The notes beneath the pieces were generated by a model. That model was given only the letters and a program-made list of their open reading frames with translations. It was not told where the DNA came from and searched no databases. From Mucilaginibacter tundrae (GTDB lineage Bacteria > Bacteroidota > Bacteroidia > Sphingobacteriales > Sphingobacteriaceae), in contig NZ_JACCBZ010000001.1 of the NCBI RefSeq assembly GCF_013408825.1, positions 1 to 64,000 of the forward strand: a DNA stretch of 64,000 bases, read 5' to 3'. The first letter of the stretch is position 1; every line of letters begins with the position of its first letter. Made by a program: the position numbers and the translations under genes. Positions 1 through 8,712 of this stretch are shown here, one piece after another.

Positions 1-5
1 ATCTA

Positions 6-43
6 CGGACTGACATGTTTTACTATGTCAGTCCGATTTTTCC
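6..43 (+). terminator. Intrinsic terminator at window start
   Basis: A perfect 11-bp stem (6-16 pairs with 25-35, arm CGGACTGACAT) closes an 8-nt loop and is followed by ATTTTTCC. It probably ends a plus-strand gene lying to the left of the window. The following stretch to 245 holds a 14-bp perfect palindrome at 77-90 (CCCTCTCGAGAGGG) inside a GC-rich patch and no convincing ORF. Confidence 0.7.
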
Positions 44-76
44 TATCTTCGCTCAACTGTCTAGATGGGTCATGTG

Positions 77-90
77 CCCTCTCGAGAGGG
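77..90. repeat. Short perfect palindrome
   Basis: The sequence CCCTCTCGAGAGGG is a perfect 14-bp palindrome. It sits in a GC-rich island (about 70-120) inside otherwise AT-rich intergenic DNA. That composition would fit a dispersed repeat fragment, but only one copy is in this window. Confidence 0.4.
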
Positions 91-245
91 GGCGCGAAAG
101 ACAGTGCGGCTGCAGGGGTGTGTTTTTACACTGTTCAATTCGCACTTTACGCTTTAAAACTTAATTTCTACCTTAGCCATTAATTATGTTATTGAACATT
201 AAAAGCACTTACAACTTTTAACATTCAACTTACAACTCAACAGCC

Positions 246-755
246 ATGCCTGATAAAAAGCTTCTTATTCTTAACCAGCATCAAATGCAACAAAAGATCG
301 ACAGGATTGCCTACCAGATACTGGAGGATAATTTTGACGAGGAAGAAATATTGATAGCAGGCATTTTACCACGTGGTAACCACATTGCCGAGCGGTTAAA
401 AAAAATATTGGATCAAATAGCACCTTTTAAAAGCAAGCTACTTACCATCGAATTGGATAAACAAAGCAGCAGCTTAAAATCAAATATTAATTTTAAGGTA
501 GAGGACTGCAAGGATAAAGCGGTTATTTTGGTTGATGATGTATTAAACTCAGGCAAAACACTGGCTTATGGCTTTGGGGTGTTTATTGATGTACGATTAA
601 AAAAGCTACGTACCGCTGTTTTGATCGATCGTAACCACAAAAATTTTCCGATAACTACTGATTATGCCGGCATGGCATTATCTACTGTTTTAAAAGAGCG
701 CGTTGATGTTTTTTTAACCGAAAACGGCGACGAAGACGCGGTATATTTAACCTAG
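246..755 (+). CDS. PyrR-like phosphoribosyltransferase
   Basis: A 169-residue type I phosphoribosyltransferase. The PRPP-binding signature VILVDDVLNSGKT lies at residues 93-105, a PPi-loop-like LPRGNHIAE at 41-49, and LIDRNHKNFPI at 126-136 matches the PyrR-type LVDRGHRELPI segment. Family members bind PRPP; PyrR acts as a pyrimidine-operon regulator and/or uracil phosphoribosyltransferase. Length is close to the usual 170-180 residues. The gene stands alone with no pyr genes nearby, so a regulatory role cannot be inferred from context. It starts at the ATG at 246. A weak promoter-like TACCTTAG lies about 75 bases upstream. The alternative is a generic hypoxanthine/adenine-type PRTase. Confidence 0.8.
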   Translation: MPDKKLLILNQHQMQQKIDRIAYQILEDNFDEEEILIAGILPRGNHIAERLKKILDQIAPFKSKLLTIELDKQSSSLKSNINFKVEDCKDKAVILVDDVLNSGKTLAYGFGVFIDVRLKKLRTAVLIDRNHKNFPITTDYAGMALSTVLKERVDVFLTENGDEDAVYLT

Positions 756-882
756 TCAAACCCATTTCTCACATTCCCGAATCGTGTAAAAATTTCCCAA
801 ACAACTGGCGGGAATTCTACATGCAAAAATAGCTTCTTGCTTAATAAACAAAGCTCTCTGTTCAAATTTAGATTTTACGAAA

Positions 883-985
883 TTGGCATTGCTTTTGAAT
901 TAATATTAACGCCCTTACCAAAAGGGTTGTTTTCATAGGTAGATGTAGGCCGAAAAACTGCGAGAGTGTTTCGGCCTTTTTTATG
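883..985 (+). ncRNA. Possible short RNA with sigma-54-like promoter and terminator
   Basis: TTGGCATTGCTTTTGAA at 883-899 has the GG and -12 spacing of a sigma-54 site (TGGCA, then TTGAA with G to G 12 bases apart; the usual GC at -12 is GA). A start near 910 would give an RNA of about 70 nt carrying a small hairpin (912-926) and then a perfect 9-bp stem (947-955 with 969-977) followed by TTTTTT. No ORF lies between. The terminator is clear; the promoter and RNA are inference. It could instead be a long-range terminator for the gene at 246-755. Confidence 0.3.
947..982 (+). terminator. Intrinsic terminator
   Basis: The arms AGGCCGAAA (947-955) and TTTCGGCCT (969-977) pair perfectly around a 13-nt loop and run into a T tract to 982. 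The closest upstream plus-strand gene ends at 755, so this either ends a long 3' UTR or an independent short transcript. Confidence 0.65.
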
Positions 986-1048
986 TTTGAAATTTCAAAA
1001 TTCCGGCACCCAGGCCAACATCCCGCTACGACACGTGGCTCTTTCCAA

Positions 1049-1516
1049 CTAATTCGCCGTTTTACTCAACGCCTGCTTCCCGAATTTCAACAGATCTTTA
1101 GCCCCCATATAACCCATAGTACCAAAAACCGGTTTGCCATTGGAGTCGAATACAATTAAAGTTGGATAAGCGGTTATCCCCCACTGGTTAGCGAGATCAG
1201 GCCCCTCTCCACGCTCCATATCCATGGATAGGTTTATAAAGTTTTGATTATAAAACTCCGCTACTTTTTTATCCCTAAAAGTGGTGTTTTTCAATAAAGT
1301 ACACGGGCCACACCAGGTAGCATAGGCATCAACAAAAATGTATTTGTTTTGTAACTGGGCCTGGTGCAAAGCCTCAATCCATGAGTTTTCAATAAACACA
1401 ATCCCATTAGTATTTTTAGCATTATCATTTTTAACACTTTGCCCACAGCTGATTATCGGCATTAATACCACAAAAAGCATAAACACGAACCGTTTATAAA
1501 AACAAATCAATCTCAT
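1049..1516 (-). CDS. Thioredoxin-fold lipoprotein
   Basis: A 155-residue protein with a hydrophobic N-terminus (about 9-23) ending in a lipobox-like IISC, Cys24 being the likely lipidated residue. The redox motif WCGPC occupies residues 68-72 within a thioredoxin fold of the thioredoxin_7/DUF255 type, followed by the cis-Pro region AYPTLIVF. It is expected in the periplasm or inner leaflet of the outer membrane as a thiol-disulfide reductase or oxidase. The neighbour upstream (1607-3310) is transcribed in the same direction but is separated by a hairpin, so the two are probably separate transcripts. The substrate is unknown. Confidence 0.8.
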   Translation of the reverse strand: MRLICFYKRFVFMLFVVLMPIISCGQSVKNDNAKNTNGIVFIENSWIEALHQAQLQNKYIFVDAYATWCGPCTLLKNTTFRDKKVAEFYNQNFINLSMDMERGEGPDLANQWGITAYPTLIVFDSNGKPVFGTMGYMGAKDLLKFGKQALSKTAN

Positions 1517-1528
1517 ATAAATAATAAA

Positions 1529-1560
1529 CCCAAACCTATAAATAATATTACAGGTTTGGG
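1529..1560 (-). terminator. Terminator-like hairpin, minus strand
   Basis: The 9-bp arms CCCAAACCT (1529-1537) and AGGTTTGGG (1552-1560) flank an AT-rich 14-nt loop. On the minus strand the stem is followed by TTTATTATTT. It lies between the end of the Gln-rich protein gene (1607) and the start of the thioredoxin gene (1516), as expected for a terminator of the former. Confidence 0.5.
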
Positions 1561-1606
1561 ATATTCAATTTATTCAGTGATATGTTAACGCTGTTATTGG
1601 CTTGGC

Positions 1607-3310
1607 TTAATGCTGCTCTTGTTGTTGGGGCTGCGGCTTAGGTTGTGGCGGGCGCTGCGGCTGCTTTTGTTGTTGTTGGCGTTGCGCTTGCTGCTGCCTT
1701 TGCTCTGCCTGTTGCTGCTGTTGTTGTGCCCTTTGCTGCTGCTGCTGCGCTTGCTGTTGCCTTTGCTGTGCCTGTTGCTGTTGTTGTTGTGCCCTTTGCT
1801 GTTGTTGTTGAGCTTGTTGTTGCTGGCGCTGAGCTTGCTGTTGTTGCTGGCGGGCTTGTACTTGCTGCTGTGCTTGTTGTTGCCTTTGCTGCGCCTGCTG
1901 CTGAACCTGGCGTGCTTGCTTCTGTTGCTGCTGAGCTTGTTGTTGCCTTTGTTGTGCTTGCTGCTGTACCTGGCGTGCTTGCTGCTGCTGTTGACGGGCC
2001 TGCTGTTGTTGTTGCTGCGCTTGCTGTTGCCTTTGTTGGGCCTGCTGTTGAACCTGGCGAGCTTGCTGCTGTTGTTGAGCTTGTTGTTGCCTTTGTTGCC
2101 CCTGTTGTTGAACTTGACGAGCCTGTTGTTGCTTTTGTTGCCCCTCCTGTTGAACTTGGCGGGCTTGCTGTTGTTGCTGACGTTGCGCCTGCTGAGCTGG
2201 TTTTACAACCGCGGGGTGTTGCGTTTTGTTAGGCGCATTAGCGGCCGGACGATTATTTACCGCGGGCTGTTGCTGTTTTTGCGTCCCACGAGCCTGACTT
2301 CTTCCCGGCTGGCTGGTGTTTGAAGGCTGGGCTGGCCTTGCGCCACCAGCTTGTGCCGGGCGGCCACCTTCTGGAGCAACTTTGCTTTGTATTGGCGCAG
2401 GGTGCACATTTACAAATTTTGTATTCGGCCTGGTGCTGTGTGCAACCGCCGCTAATTTTTGTGCATTGGCATGGTTATTCGCTATGCCTCCGGTTCTGCC
2501 TATGCCAGCATTAGGATTTGCCTGTCTGTAAGCCTGAGCGTTTACCACCCTTGCAGGGCGTGCATTTGGGGTTGGGTTAACTGCGGGCCTGTAAATGTTT
2601 ATAGCATTATGCGCTACAATAGGTGCGCCGGGCCTGCCTGCGTTGTTAATTTTATAAACAGTAACCGGCCGGTGTGTAATACGCTGAATATCTGCGGGGC
2701 GTGGGCCTGTTGCATAAGTTTGGTTGTTATAAACATAGGTATTATTAACTATAGTGGTATTATGTATAATATTTACCACCCGGGTATGCGGTGCATAATA
2801 ATTGTATATCCGCGGGCTGTTCATATAACGTTCAGGTGCGCACACCCAATAATTATCGGGCGCGTTATATCCACCACCTATTGATATGCTGATAGATATA
2901 CCTGCATCCAACGGTGCCCATCCATAATAACCACCGCCGTGGCGCCAGCTAACCCATGCAGGTGCCCAATGGTGCCCCGGTATCCATTCCCAGCCATAAT
3001 AATCATCATAATGCCACCTGCCATAATGGAAAGTTGCCCAACCCCATGGATAGTCTGATACCCAGGTATTACCGTATTCAGTTTGTGCCCAATAGCCGTT
3101 GGTGGCGTATGGCCTAAAATCCTGATCAACATTTGGTATCCAAACATCGCCATAATAATCATCCTGTACCCAGGTACCATAAGGTGCTAACTGATCATAA
3201 AATTCCTGATCTGATATGTATCCGTCCTGTGCCTTGCTCTTATTAGGCACAAATAGCATAAACGCCAGTGCGAACATGCTTATCGTAAGGGCTCTTTTTA
3301 ATATTCTCAT
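1607..3310 (-). CDS. Secreted YXWGXW-rich protein with Gln/Ala heptad tail
   Basis: A 567-residue protein with a signal peptide (about 1-27, ending SKAQ). Residues about 30-145 are rich in Trp, Tyr and Gly (WVQDDYYGDVW, YGWEWIPGHHW, YYGWAPL), the pattern of the DUF6600/YXWGXW exported proteins of unknown function. A linker rich in Asn and Pro follows. From about residue 371 to 550 the chain is almost only Gln with Ala at every seventh position and scattered Arg, then a Pro/Gln tail. The Ala spacing suggests a long regular helix or coiled coil. The coding DNA at about 1640-2200 is therefore a degenerate 21-bp repeat. No function is known. Long ORFs on the opposite strand here are compositional shadows. 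Confidence 0.75.
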   Translation of the reverse strand: MRILKRALTISMFALAFMLFVPNKSKAQDGYISDQEFYDQLAPYGTWVQDDYYGDVWIPNVDQDFRPYATNGYWAQTEYGNTWVSDYPWGWATFHYGRWHYDDYYGWEWIPGHHWAPAWVSWRHGGGYYGWAPLDAGISISISIGGGYNAPDNYWVCAPERYMNSPRIYNYYAPHTRVVNIIHNTTIVNNTYVYNNQTYATGPRPADIQRITHRPVTVYKINNAGRPGAPIVAHNAINIYRPAVNPTPNARPARVVNAQAYRQANPNAGIGRTGGIANNHANAQKLAAVAHSTRPNTKFVNVHPAPIQSKVAPEGGRPAQAGGARPAQPSNTSQPGRSQARGTQKQQQPAVNNRPAANAPNKTQHPAVVKPAQQAQRQQQQQARQVQQEGQQKQQQARQVQQQGQQRQQQAQQQQQARQVQQQAQQRQQQAQQQQQQARQQQQQARQVQQQAQQRQQQAQQQQKQARQVQQQAQQRQQQAQQQVQARQQQQQAQRQQQQAQQQQQRAQQQQQQAQQRQQQAQQQQQRAQQQQQQAEQRQQQAQRQQQQKQPQRPPQPKPQPQQQEQH

Positions 3311-3480
3311 ATAATGTTAGTCTTTTGTAACAATCTTGTTTCATTGGTTAACATGTAGTAAACGTTTAAACCAATAAATGTTTTAAATGTTATGAAAAAT
3401 TCTTCCTGAGTATTTTAATATGCCTTATAATTGTAATATAATTTACCTCATTAATAAATCATCTATTACAAGCTATAGCT

Positions 3481-4443
3481 ATGACCAAAGTAAACATACC
3501 CAGGCTCGATCTGAATACCTATATACACGGTACCGACCAGGAGCGCAAACAATTTTCAGACGAAATTGGAAAAGCATTTAACGAAACAGGCTTTGTAACC
3601 ATTACAAACCACGGCTTAAGCAAAGCTTTAATAGACAAGCTATATGTAGAGGTGAAATCATTGTTCGCTTTATCCGAAGACACCAAAATAAAATACGAAA
3701 TACCTGAGCTTGCAGGCCAGCGCGGCTATACCGGCAAAAGCAAAGAGACTGCTAAAGGCTTTAAAACCCCGGATTTAAAAGAGTTTTGGCAGATAGGCCA
3801 AACTGTAAGCGATGACTCGCCATTAAAAGCCGATTACCCGGATAATATTTTTGTAACCGAATTACCCGATTTCAATATAACCACGCAGGAAGTTTATAAA
3901 AAGCTTGAACAAGCCGGGATACATTTACTTCGCGCCATAGCTACTTACCTTACTCTGCCTATAGATTATTTTGATGATAAAGTTAAAGAAGGCAATTCCA
4001 TATTACGCACCCTGCATTATTTCCCGATAACCAATCCGGAGGCTTTGCCTGATGATGCGGTACGTGCCGGTGCACATGAGGATATTAACCTGATCACTTT
4101 ATTAATTGGCGCCAGCGCAGATGGCCTGGAACTGTTAACCCGCGATGATGAATGGTTCCCGGTTAAAGCTTATGGAGAGGATCTGGTAGTAAATGTTGGC
4201 GATATGCTGCAACGCTTAACCAACAACAAACTAAAATCAACCACGCACCGTGTAGTAAACCCGCCGAAAGACCAGATGAAAAACTCCCGTTATTCTGTAC
4301 CTTTTTTCCTGCATCCAAAACCGGGAATGAGCCTGGCTTGCTTACCATCATGTATTGATGAAGCGCATCCTAAAAAATATGCTGATACTACAGCCGGTGA
4401 ATATTTAGACGAACGCTTACGCGAAATAGGCCTCAAAAAATAA
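3481..4443 (+). CDS. Isopenicillin N synthase-like Fe(II)/2-oxoglutarate dioxygenase
   Basis: A 320-residue member of the 2OG-Fe(II) oxygenase superfamily with the N-terminal DIOX_N region (PRLDLNTY..., residues about 5-110) and the C-terminal jelly roll. The iron ligands are visible as H199-E-D201 and H256, and the co-substrate-binding R270-Y-S272 follows. Length fits the family (about 320-350). Homologues include oxidases acting on small metabolites; the substrate cannot be told from sequence. It stands alone, with a hairpin at 4467-4502 after its stop. No biosynthetic partner genes are adjacent. Confidence 0.85.
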   Translation: MTKVNIPRLDLNTYIHGTDQERKQFSDEIGKAFNETGFVTITNHGLSKALIDKLYVEVKSLFALSEDTKIKYEIPELAGQRGYTGKSKETAKGFKTPDLKEFWQIGQTVSDDSPLKADYPDNIFVTELPDFNITTQEVYKKLEQAGIHLLRAIATYLTLPIDYFDDKVKEGNSILRTLHYFPITNPEALPDDAVRAGAHEDINLITLLIGASADGLELLTRDDEWFPVKAYGEDLVVNVGDMLQRLTNNKLKSTTHRVVNPPKDQMKNSRYSVPFFLHPKPGMSLACLPSCIDEAHPKKYADTTAGEYLDERLREIGLKK

Positions 4444-4769
4444 CATCCAAAATAACCACCTTTATAAAATGCCAACGCTGATTATCCGTCAGGTTGGCAT
4501 TTATGCATTGATAGCCAGTCGCTTTCCAGCCATCCCTACCCAAAGCTTAATACACTAAGCACCACACCCAATTGTAATGAAACAGTTACAAACCAATTTG
4601 TAATCAACACGTTACACACATGTAACTTTATATAATTTAGTTTTGAAGTAGCATGTTCTTTTGCAAACTTATTAGAATGAGATTAAACCATTCTTATTTT
4701 AATAGGTCATATAAATGTCATGCTACCTGGTCCTGGTAGAAATTTTAATGTTTCATTTTAAAACAGACT
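4444..4769. other. Intergenic region, 326 bp
   Basis: After the dioxygenase stop comes the hairpin at 4467-4502. The remainder is AT-rich and shows no ORF above about 25 codons, no tRNA-like fold and no clear TAnnTTTG promoter. A short dyad (AGAATGA...ATTCTTA) lies near 4674-4698, about 75 bases before the sulfotransferase start. Confidence 0.5.
4467..4502 (+). terminator. Hairpin after dioxygenase gene
   Basis: A perfect 10-bp stem AAATGCCAAC (4467-4476) with GTTGGCATTT (4493-4502) is extended by CTGA/TCAG across a one-base bulge. The flanks are A-rich on the left and T-rich on the right, typical of a Bacteroidota terminator, although the T run is only three bases. Confidence 0.55.
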
Positions 4770-5600
4770 ATGCAAAATAAAACTTTAATTATCGCGGGAA
4801 TGCACCGTTCAGGCACATCGTTAATTACACACTGGTTAAGCGAGTGCGGTTTACAATTGGGCGAAAATTTTTTACCGCTCGGGGTTGGAAATGTAGACGG
4901 GCATTACGAAGATATTGAGTTTTTAAAGTTGCACGAAGAAATATTGAACGATAATCATCTGCCACCAACCGGGCTAACTGATGAACATAATATCGATATA
5001 TCATTATATCACCGCGAAAAGTTAAAAAGTGTTATAAAGGTTAAAAACGCGCTTTACCCGCAATGGGGGTGGAAAGACCCGCGTACTTGCTTATTTTTAG
5101 ATACTTATAAAGAACTATTGCCTGATGCCCGCTACCTGATTGTGGTAAGGGATTACCAATCGGTAGTAAGCTCATTATTGCAACGGGATTTTGTATTTAT
5201 TGAAAAGAAATACCTGGCACGCGGCTATTTCGACAGGTTAATATGGAATGCTTTCCGCAGAAAACGCAGGCTAAAAAAATTATATAACCAAAAGGCTGAA
5301 GAGTATTTAAAAGTTTGGATAGCTTATAATGAAGAGATCCTGAAAAATATAAAAACTTTGCCCGATTCCGCTTATGTGATGATCAATTATTCACTATTAA
5401 ATACAAGCGACGACCGTATCTGCTCATTTTTAAAGGATCATTGGAACCTTTCCTTAAAATACTCCCGGTTTAAAGATATTTACAAAGACAAATTAATCAG
5501 CACGCCTATAAATACCGATGCGTTTATAGTTAATAAATCATTATTGAATAAAGCCAATCAATTGCAAATCAACTTGAATAATTATATGGCTTTTTCCTGA
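4770..5600 (+). CDS. Sulfotransferase family protein
   Basis: A 276-residue P-loop sulfotransferase. The 5'-phosphosulfate loop GMHRSGTS lies at residues 10-17, and the 3'-phosphate-binding strand YLIVVRDYQSVVSSLL at about 128-143 supplies the expected Arg and Ser. Such enzymes transfer sulfate from PAPS to glycans or small molecules; glycan-modifying relatives with this GMHRSGTS loop occur beside polysaccharide genes. The glycan cluster begins about 6.4 kb downstream, so a link is possible but not shown. The gene ends exactly at 5600 and meets the convergent HAD gene with no gap. Confidence 0.8.
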   Translation: MQNKTLIIAGMHRSGTSLITHWLSECGLQLGENFLPLGVGNVDGHYEDIEFLKLHEEILNDNHLPPTGLTDEHNIDISLYHREKLKSVIKVKNALYPQWGWKDPRTCLFLDTYKELLPDARYLIVVRDYQSVVSSLLQRDFVFIEKKYLARGYFDRLIWNAFRRKRRLKKLYNQKAEEYLKVWIAYNEEILKNIKTLPDSAYVMINYSLLNTSDDRICSFLKDHWNLSLKYSRFKDIYKDKLISTPINTDAFIVNKSLLNKANQLQINLNNYMAFS

Positions 5601-6302
5601 TTACAGGAGCTCCATTAGTTCTTTCAGGTTATTTATCTGCACAGGCACATCGTCAGGCTTTGACAGTTGAGCGGGGTTAAAGTAAATGGCATCCATACCA
5701 AAGTTTAACGCTCCGCGTATATCTGCTTCAATGCTATCGCCTATCATAATGCCTTCATCCTTTACAGCTCCGGCTAAACCAAGCGCATGCTCAAATATCG
5801 CCTTGTCTGGCTTATTAACCCCAACGGCCTCTGATATGATGATCTGGTCAAAATAATGACTGATATTGCTTCCGGCTATCTTTATTTCTGTCGATTCCTT
5901 AAACCCGTTAGAGATCAGGTGCATGGTATACTTTCCTTTCAGATAAGTAAGCACCTCATGCGCATCGGGGAACAGGTTGGTTTTAGTTGGGCATAATTTC
6001 ACGTATTCATCCTCAAAACCAACCGGTATCAAATCAGGTTGAACACCCAGATCCAAAAACGTAGTCCTGAACCTCGCCTCGCGCAAATAATCCTTAGTGA
6101 TCTTACCCACATGGTACTGCGCCCAAAGGCTATGATTATTGCGGGTATAAGTTTCAATAAAAGCATCCGCCGATGATAAACCTATTTTATCCAATTCATG
6201 AATTACAAAAAGCTCCTGCAAGGTTTCCTCTGCATTTTTATCAAAATCCCAAATAGTATGGTCAAGGTCGAAGAAAATGTGGCGGTAGTGTTTTGTGTTC
6301 AT
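5601..6302 (-). CDS. HAD hydrolase, YjjG family
   Basis: A 233-residue haloacid-dehalogenase phosphatase. Motif I FFDLDHT gives the nucleophile and acid/base aspartates D12 and D14; the helical cap includes the YjjG-like IWDFDKNAEETL; motif II (LISNG), motif III Lys (NKPDKAIF) and motif IV (MIGDSIEADI) follow. YjjG-type enzymes dephosphorylate pyrimidine nucleoside monophosphates and are thought to clear noncanonical nucleotides. It is tail-to-tail with the sulfotransferase gene. A TAATTTTG -7 box lies only 7 bases before the start codon, which predicts a very short or absent leader. Confidence 0.85.
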   Translation of the reverse strand: MNTKHYRHIFFDLDHTIWDFDKNAEETLQELFVIHELDKIGLSSADAFIETYTRNNHSLWAQYHVGKITKDYLREARFRTTFLDLGVQPDLIPVGFEDEYVKLCPTKTNLFPDAHEVLTYLKGKYTMHLISNGFKESTEIKIAGSNISHYFDQIIISEAVGVNKPDKAIFEHALGLAGAVKDEGIMIGDSIEADIRGALNFGMDAIYFNPAQLSKPDDVPVQINNLKELMELL

Positions 6303-6309
6303 ATTGCTG

Positions 6310-6317
6310 CAAAATTA
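6310..6317 (-). promoter_or_regulatory. TAnnTTTG -7 box for the HAD gene
   Basis: TAATTTTG on the minus strand exactly fits the Bacteroidota -7 consensus TAnnTTTG and ends 7 bases before the ATG at 6302. No clear -33 TTTG is visible at the usual spacing. Confidence 0.45.
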
Positions 6318-6370
6318 ACATAATTCTTTTCCTTCTTTTTGTCCTTATCAAAGAAACTCCTACTCCTTTC

Positions 6371-6446
6371 TTGTCATTCTGAGCAGGCGAAGAATCTGTA
6401 AAGTAGTTTACACGGTAGAGATTCTTCGCCCTGCTCAGAATGACAA
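6371..6446. repeat. Palindromic intergenic repeat, TTGTCATTCTGAGC type
   Basis: A 27-nt left arm (6371-6397) and a 28-nt right arm (6419-6446) are complementary apart from a single inserted G, around a 21-nt loop. The ends TTGTCATT...AATGACAA are shared with the palindromes at 30826 and 38111, so this belongs to a dispersed repeat family. The transcript could form a long hairpin upstream of uvrB. Confidence 0.8.
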
Positions 6447-6609
6447 TTTGGTTTAAACTAAAGCTTCCTCCTGACATACAGCTGTCACACCCCCGCACTT
6501 ACTTTGCAAAAAACAATCGGAACATTACAAATCCAAAATCGTTATCATAATGTAAACTAATCACTGGCCACTAATCAACTAAGCACTAATTGCGTATCTT
6601 TATAAGTCT

Positions 6610-8637
6610 ATGGATTTCAATTTAACGTCAATATACAAACCCACCGGCGATCAGCCCGAAGCAATTCGGCAACTGGTTGAGGGTGTAAACAATAATGAAA
6701 CCTATCAAACTTTACTGGGTGTAACGGGCTCCGGAAAAACATTTTCCATTGCCAATGTTATCCAGCAAACGCAACGCCCTACGCTTATATTAAGCCATAA
6801 CAAAACCCTGGCCGCGCAACTATACGGCGAGTTCAAGCAGTTTTTCCCCGAGAATGCGGTAAACTATTTTGTTTCCTATTACGATTACTATCAGCCCGAG
6901 GCATTTATCCCCTCGTCAAATACCTACATCGAAAAAGACTTGCAGATAAACGAAGAGATTGAAAAGCTTCGTTTACGTACTACCTCGGCATTAATGTCGG
7001 GCAGGCGCGATGTGATTGTGGTATCATCCATCTCCTGCATTTATGGTATGGGTAACCCCGAGGATTTTGCCAATTCGGTATTCAAATTCGTGGTGGGTAC
7101 ACGCATCAGCCGTAATGCGTTTTTACACCGAATGGTGGAGATATTGTACTCCCGCACCACAGCCGATTTTAAACGCGGAACATTCCGTGTTAAAGGCGAT
7201 GTGGTAGATATTTTCCCTGCTTATATGGACCACGCCTACCGTGTTTCATTTTTTGGCGATGATATTGAAGAACTCAGCACTTTTGATGTTAGCACCGGCA
7301 AAACCATCGAAAAAATGACGCACATGGTGGTTTATCCAGCCAATTTATATGTCGCCCCGCGCGAGCGTTTCACCCAATCTATCTGGGCGATACAAGCGGA
7401 GCTGGAAACCCGCAAAAAACAATTTATTGACGATGGTCGCTTTTTAGAAGCAAAACGCCTGGAAGAAAGGGTTAATTACGATCTGGAGATGATTCGCGAG
7501 TTGGGTTATTGCTCCGGTATCGAGAATTATTCCCGCTTTTTTGATGGCCGTGAGCCGGGAGCAAGGCCTTTCTGCCTACTGGATTATTTCCCCGAGGATT
7601 ACCTGATGGTGATTGATGAAAGCCACGTAACCGTACCGCAAATACGGGCGATGTATGGCGGTGACAGGTCACGTAAAATATCATTGGTTGATTATGGCTT
7701 CCGTTTACCGGCTGCTTTGGATAACCGCCCACTGAACTTTCAGGAGTTTGAGCGTTTAGCTCCTCAAACTATTTATGTAAGCGCGACGCCGGGAGATTTT
7801 GAACTGGAAAAATCAGGTGGTGTGGTGGTTGAGCAGGTAATACGCCCTACCGGATTACTTGACCCAATGATCGAAGTCCGCCCGGTAATTAACCAGGTGG
7901 ATGACTTGCTGGATGAAGTTGATAAAACTGTTAAAATGGGCGATCGTGTGTTAGTGACCACCCTAACTAAACGCATGTCTGAAGAATTGGCGAAATACAT
8001 GGATCGCCTCGGCATCAAATGCCGCTACATCCACTCCGAAGTAAAAACACTGCAACGGGTAGAAATATTGAGAGGGCTACGTTTAGGCGAGTTTGATGTA
8101 TTGATAGGCATTAATTTATTACGTGAGGGTTTAGACCTACCCGAAGTATCATTAGTGGCCATTTTAGATGCTGATAAAGAAGGCTTCCTGCGTTCGGAAC
8201 GTTCGTTGATACAAACCATAGGCCGCGCTGCCCGTAATGATCGTGGAAGGGTTATTATGTATGCTGATAAGATCACCGACTCCATGCGTGTAACGATGGA
8301 AGAAACCGACCGCCGCCGTGATAAACAGATCGCTTACAACAGGGAGCATGGTATTACGCCGACAACTGTAGGCAAATCCCGCGAAGAAATTATCGAGCAA
8401 ACATCGGTAATGGACTTTAAAGGAGGCGTGCAAAAAGCTTATGTTGAGGATGAAATGGTAACCCTGGCGGCAGACCCTATTGTTCAATACATGACCAAAG
8501 CCGATTTGAAAAAATCCGTTGAGAATACCAAGAAAGACATGCTCGCCGCAGCCAAAAACATGGACTTTTTATTAGCAGCCAAATTGCGCGATGAAATGTT
8601 TGCGTTGGAAAAGATGATGGAAGAAAAGTTTAGTTAG
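6610..8637 (+). CDS. uvrB: UvrABC excinuclease subunit B
   Basis: A 675-residue UvrB (E. coli 673), the damage-verifying helicase-like subunit of nucleotide excision repair that is loaded by UvrA and recruits UvrC. Walker A GVTGSGKT is at residues 37-44, the beta-hairpin segment YYDYYQPEAFIPSSNTYIE follows at about 91-110, the DESH motif at about 336, and the SF2 motif VI region QTIGRAARN near 535. A C-terminal UVR domain (about 635-670) for UvrC contact is intact. The gene is monocistronic in appearance, with the upstream palindrome at 6371-6446 the only notable nearby structure. Confidence 0.97.
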   Translation: MDFNLTSIYKPTGDQPEAIRQLVEGVNNNETYQTLLGVTGSGKTFSIANVIQQTQRPTLILSHNKTLAAQLYGEFKQFFPENAVNYFVSYYDYYQPEAFIPSSNTYIEKDLQINEEIEKLRLRTTSALMSGRRDVIVVSSISCIYGMGNPEDFANSVFKFVVGTRISRNAFLHRMVEILYSRTTADFKRGTFRVKGDVVDIFPAYMDHAYRVSFFGDDIEELSTFDVSTGKTIEKMTHMVVYPANLYVAPRERFTQSIWAIQAELETRKKQFIDDGRFLEAKRLEERVNYDLEMIRELGYCSGIENYSRFFDGREPGARPFCLLDYFPEDYLMVIDESHVTVPQIRAMYGGDRSRKISLVDYGFRLPAALDNRPLNFQEFERLAPQTIYVSATPGDFELEKSGGVVVEQVIRPTGLLDPMIEVRPVINQVDDLLDEVDKTVKMGDRVLVTTLTKRMSEELAKYMDRLGIKCRYIHSEVKTLQRVEILRGLRLGEFDVLIGINLLREGLDLPEVSLVAILDADKEGFLRSERSLIQTIGRAARNDRGRVIMYADKITDSMRVTMEETDRRRDKQIAYNREHGITPTTVGKSREEIIEQTSVMDFKGGVQKAYVEDEMVTLAADPIVQYMTKADLKKSVENTKKDMLAAAKNMDFLLAAKLRDEMFALEKMMEEKFS

Positions 8638-8712
8638 TTGTAACAATCAACATCAATCCTTTGTCATAAAAACAACGTACATCATAACAAAACAATTTTA
8701 CCGTTATAATCT

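Larger units (their letters stand above)
6303..6609. other. Intergenic region between HAD gene and uvrB
   Basis: This 307-bp divergent region holds the HAD-gene promoter box at its left end (6310-6317), a large palindromic repeat (6371-6446), and about 160 bases of AT-rich DNA before uvrB. TATCTTTA ending 6 bases before the uvrB ATG may be its -7 box, with one mismatch to TAnnTTTG. No ORF or structured RNA is evident besides the palindrome. Confidence 0.5.

Noticed and set aside
1..245. tRNA or riboswitch ahead of the PyrR-like gene
   Set aside because: No cloverleaf, no conserved TTCGAAT-like loop and no known riboswitch core; only a terminator and a short palindrome are supported.
1610..2323. 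Long Leu-rich and Val/Ala-rich plus-strand ORFs
   Set aside because: They are the reverse complement of the Gln-rich repeat in the gene at 1607-3310; composition, not coding, keeps them open.
7472..8487. Minus-strand ORFs across uvrB
   Set aside because: They lie wholly inside the clear uvrB frame and resemble no family.
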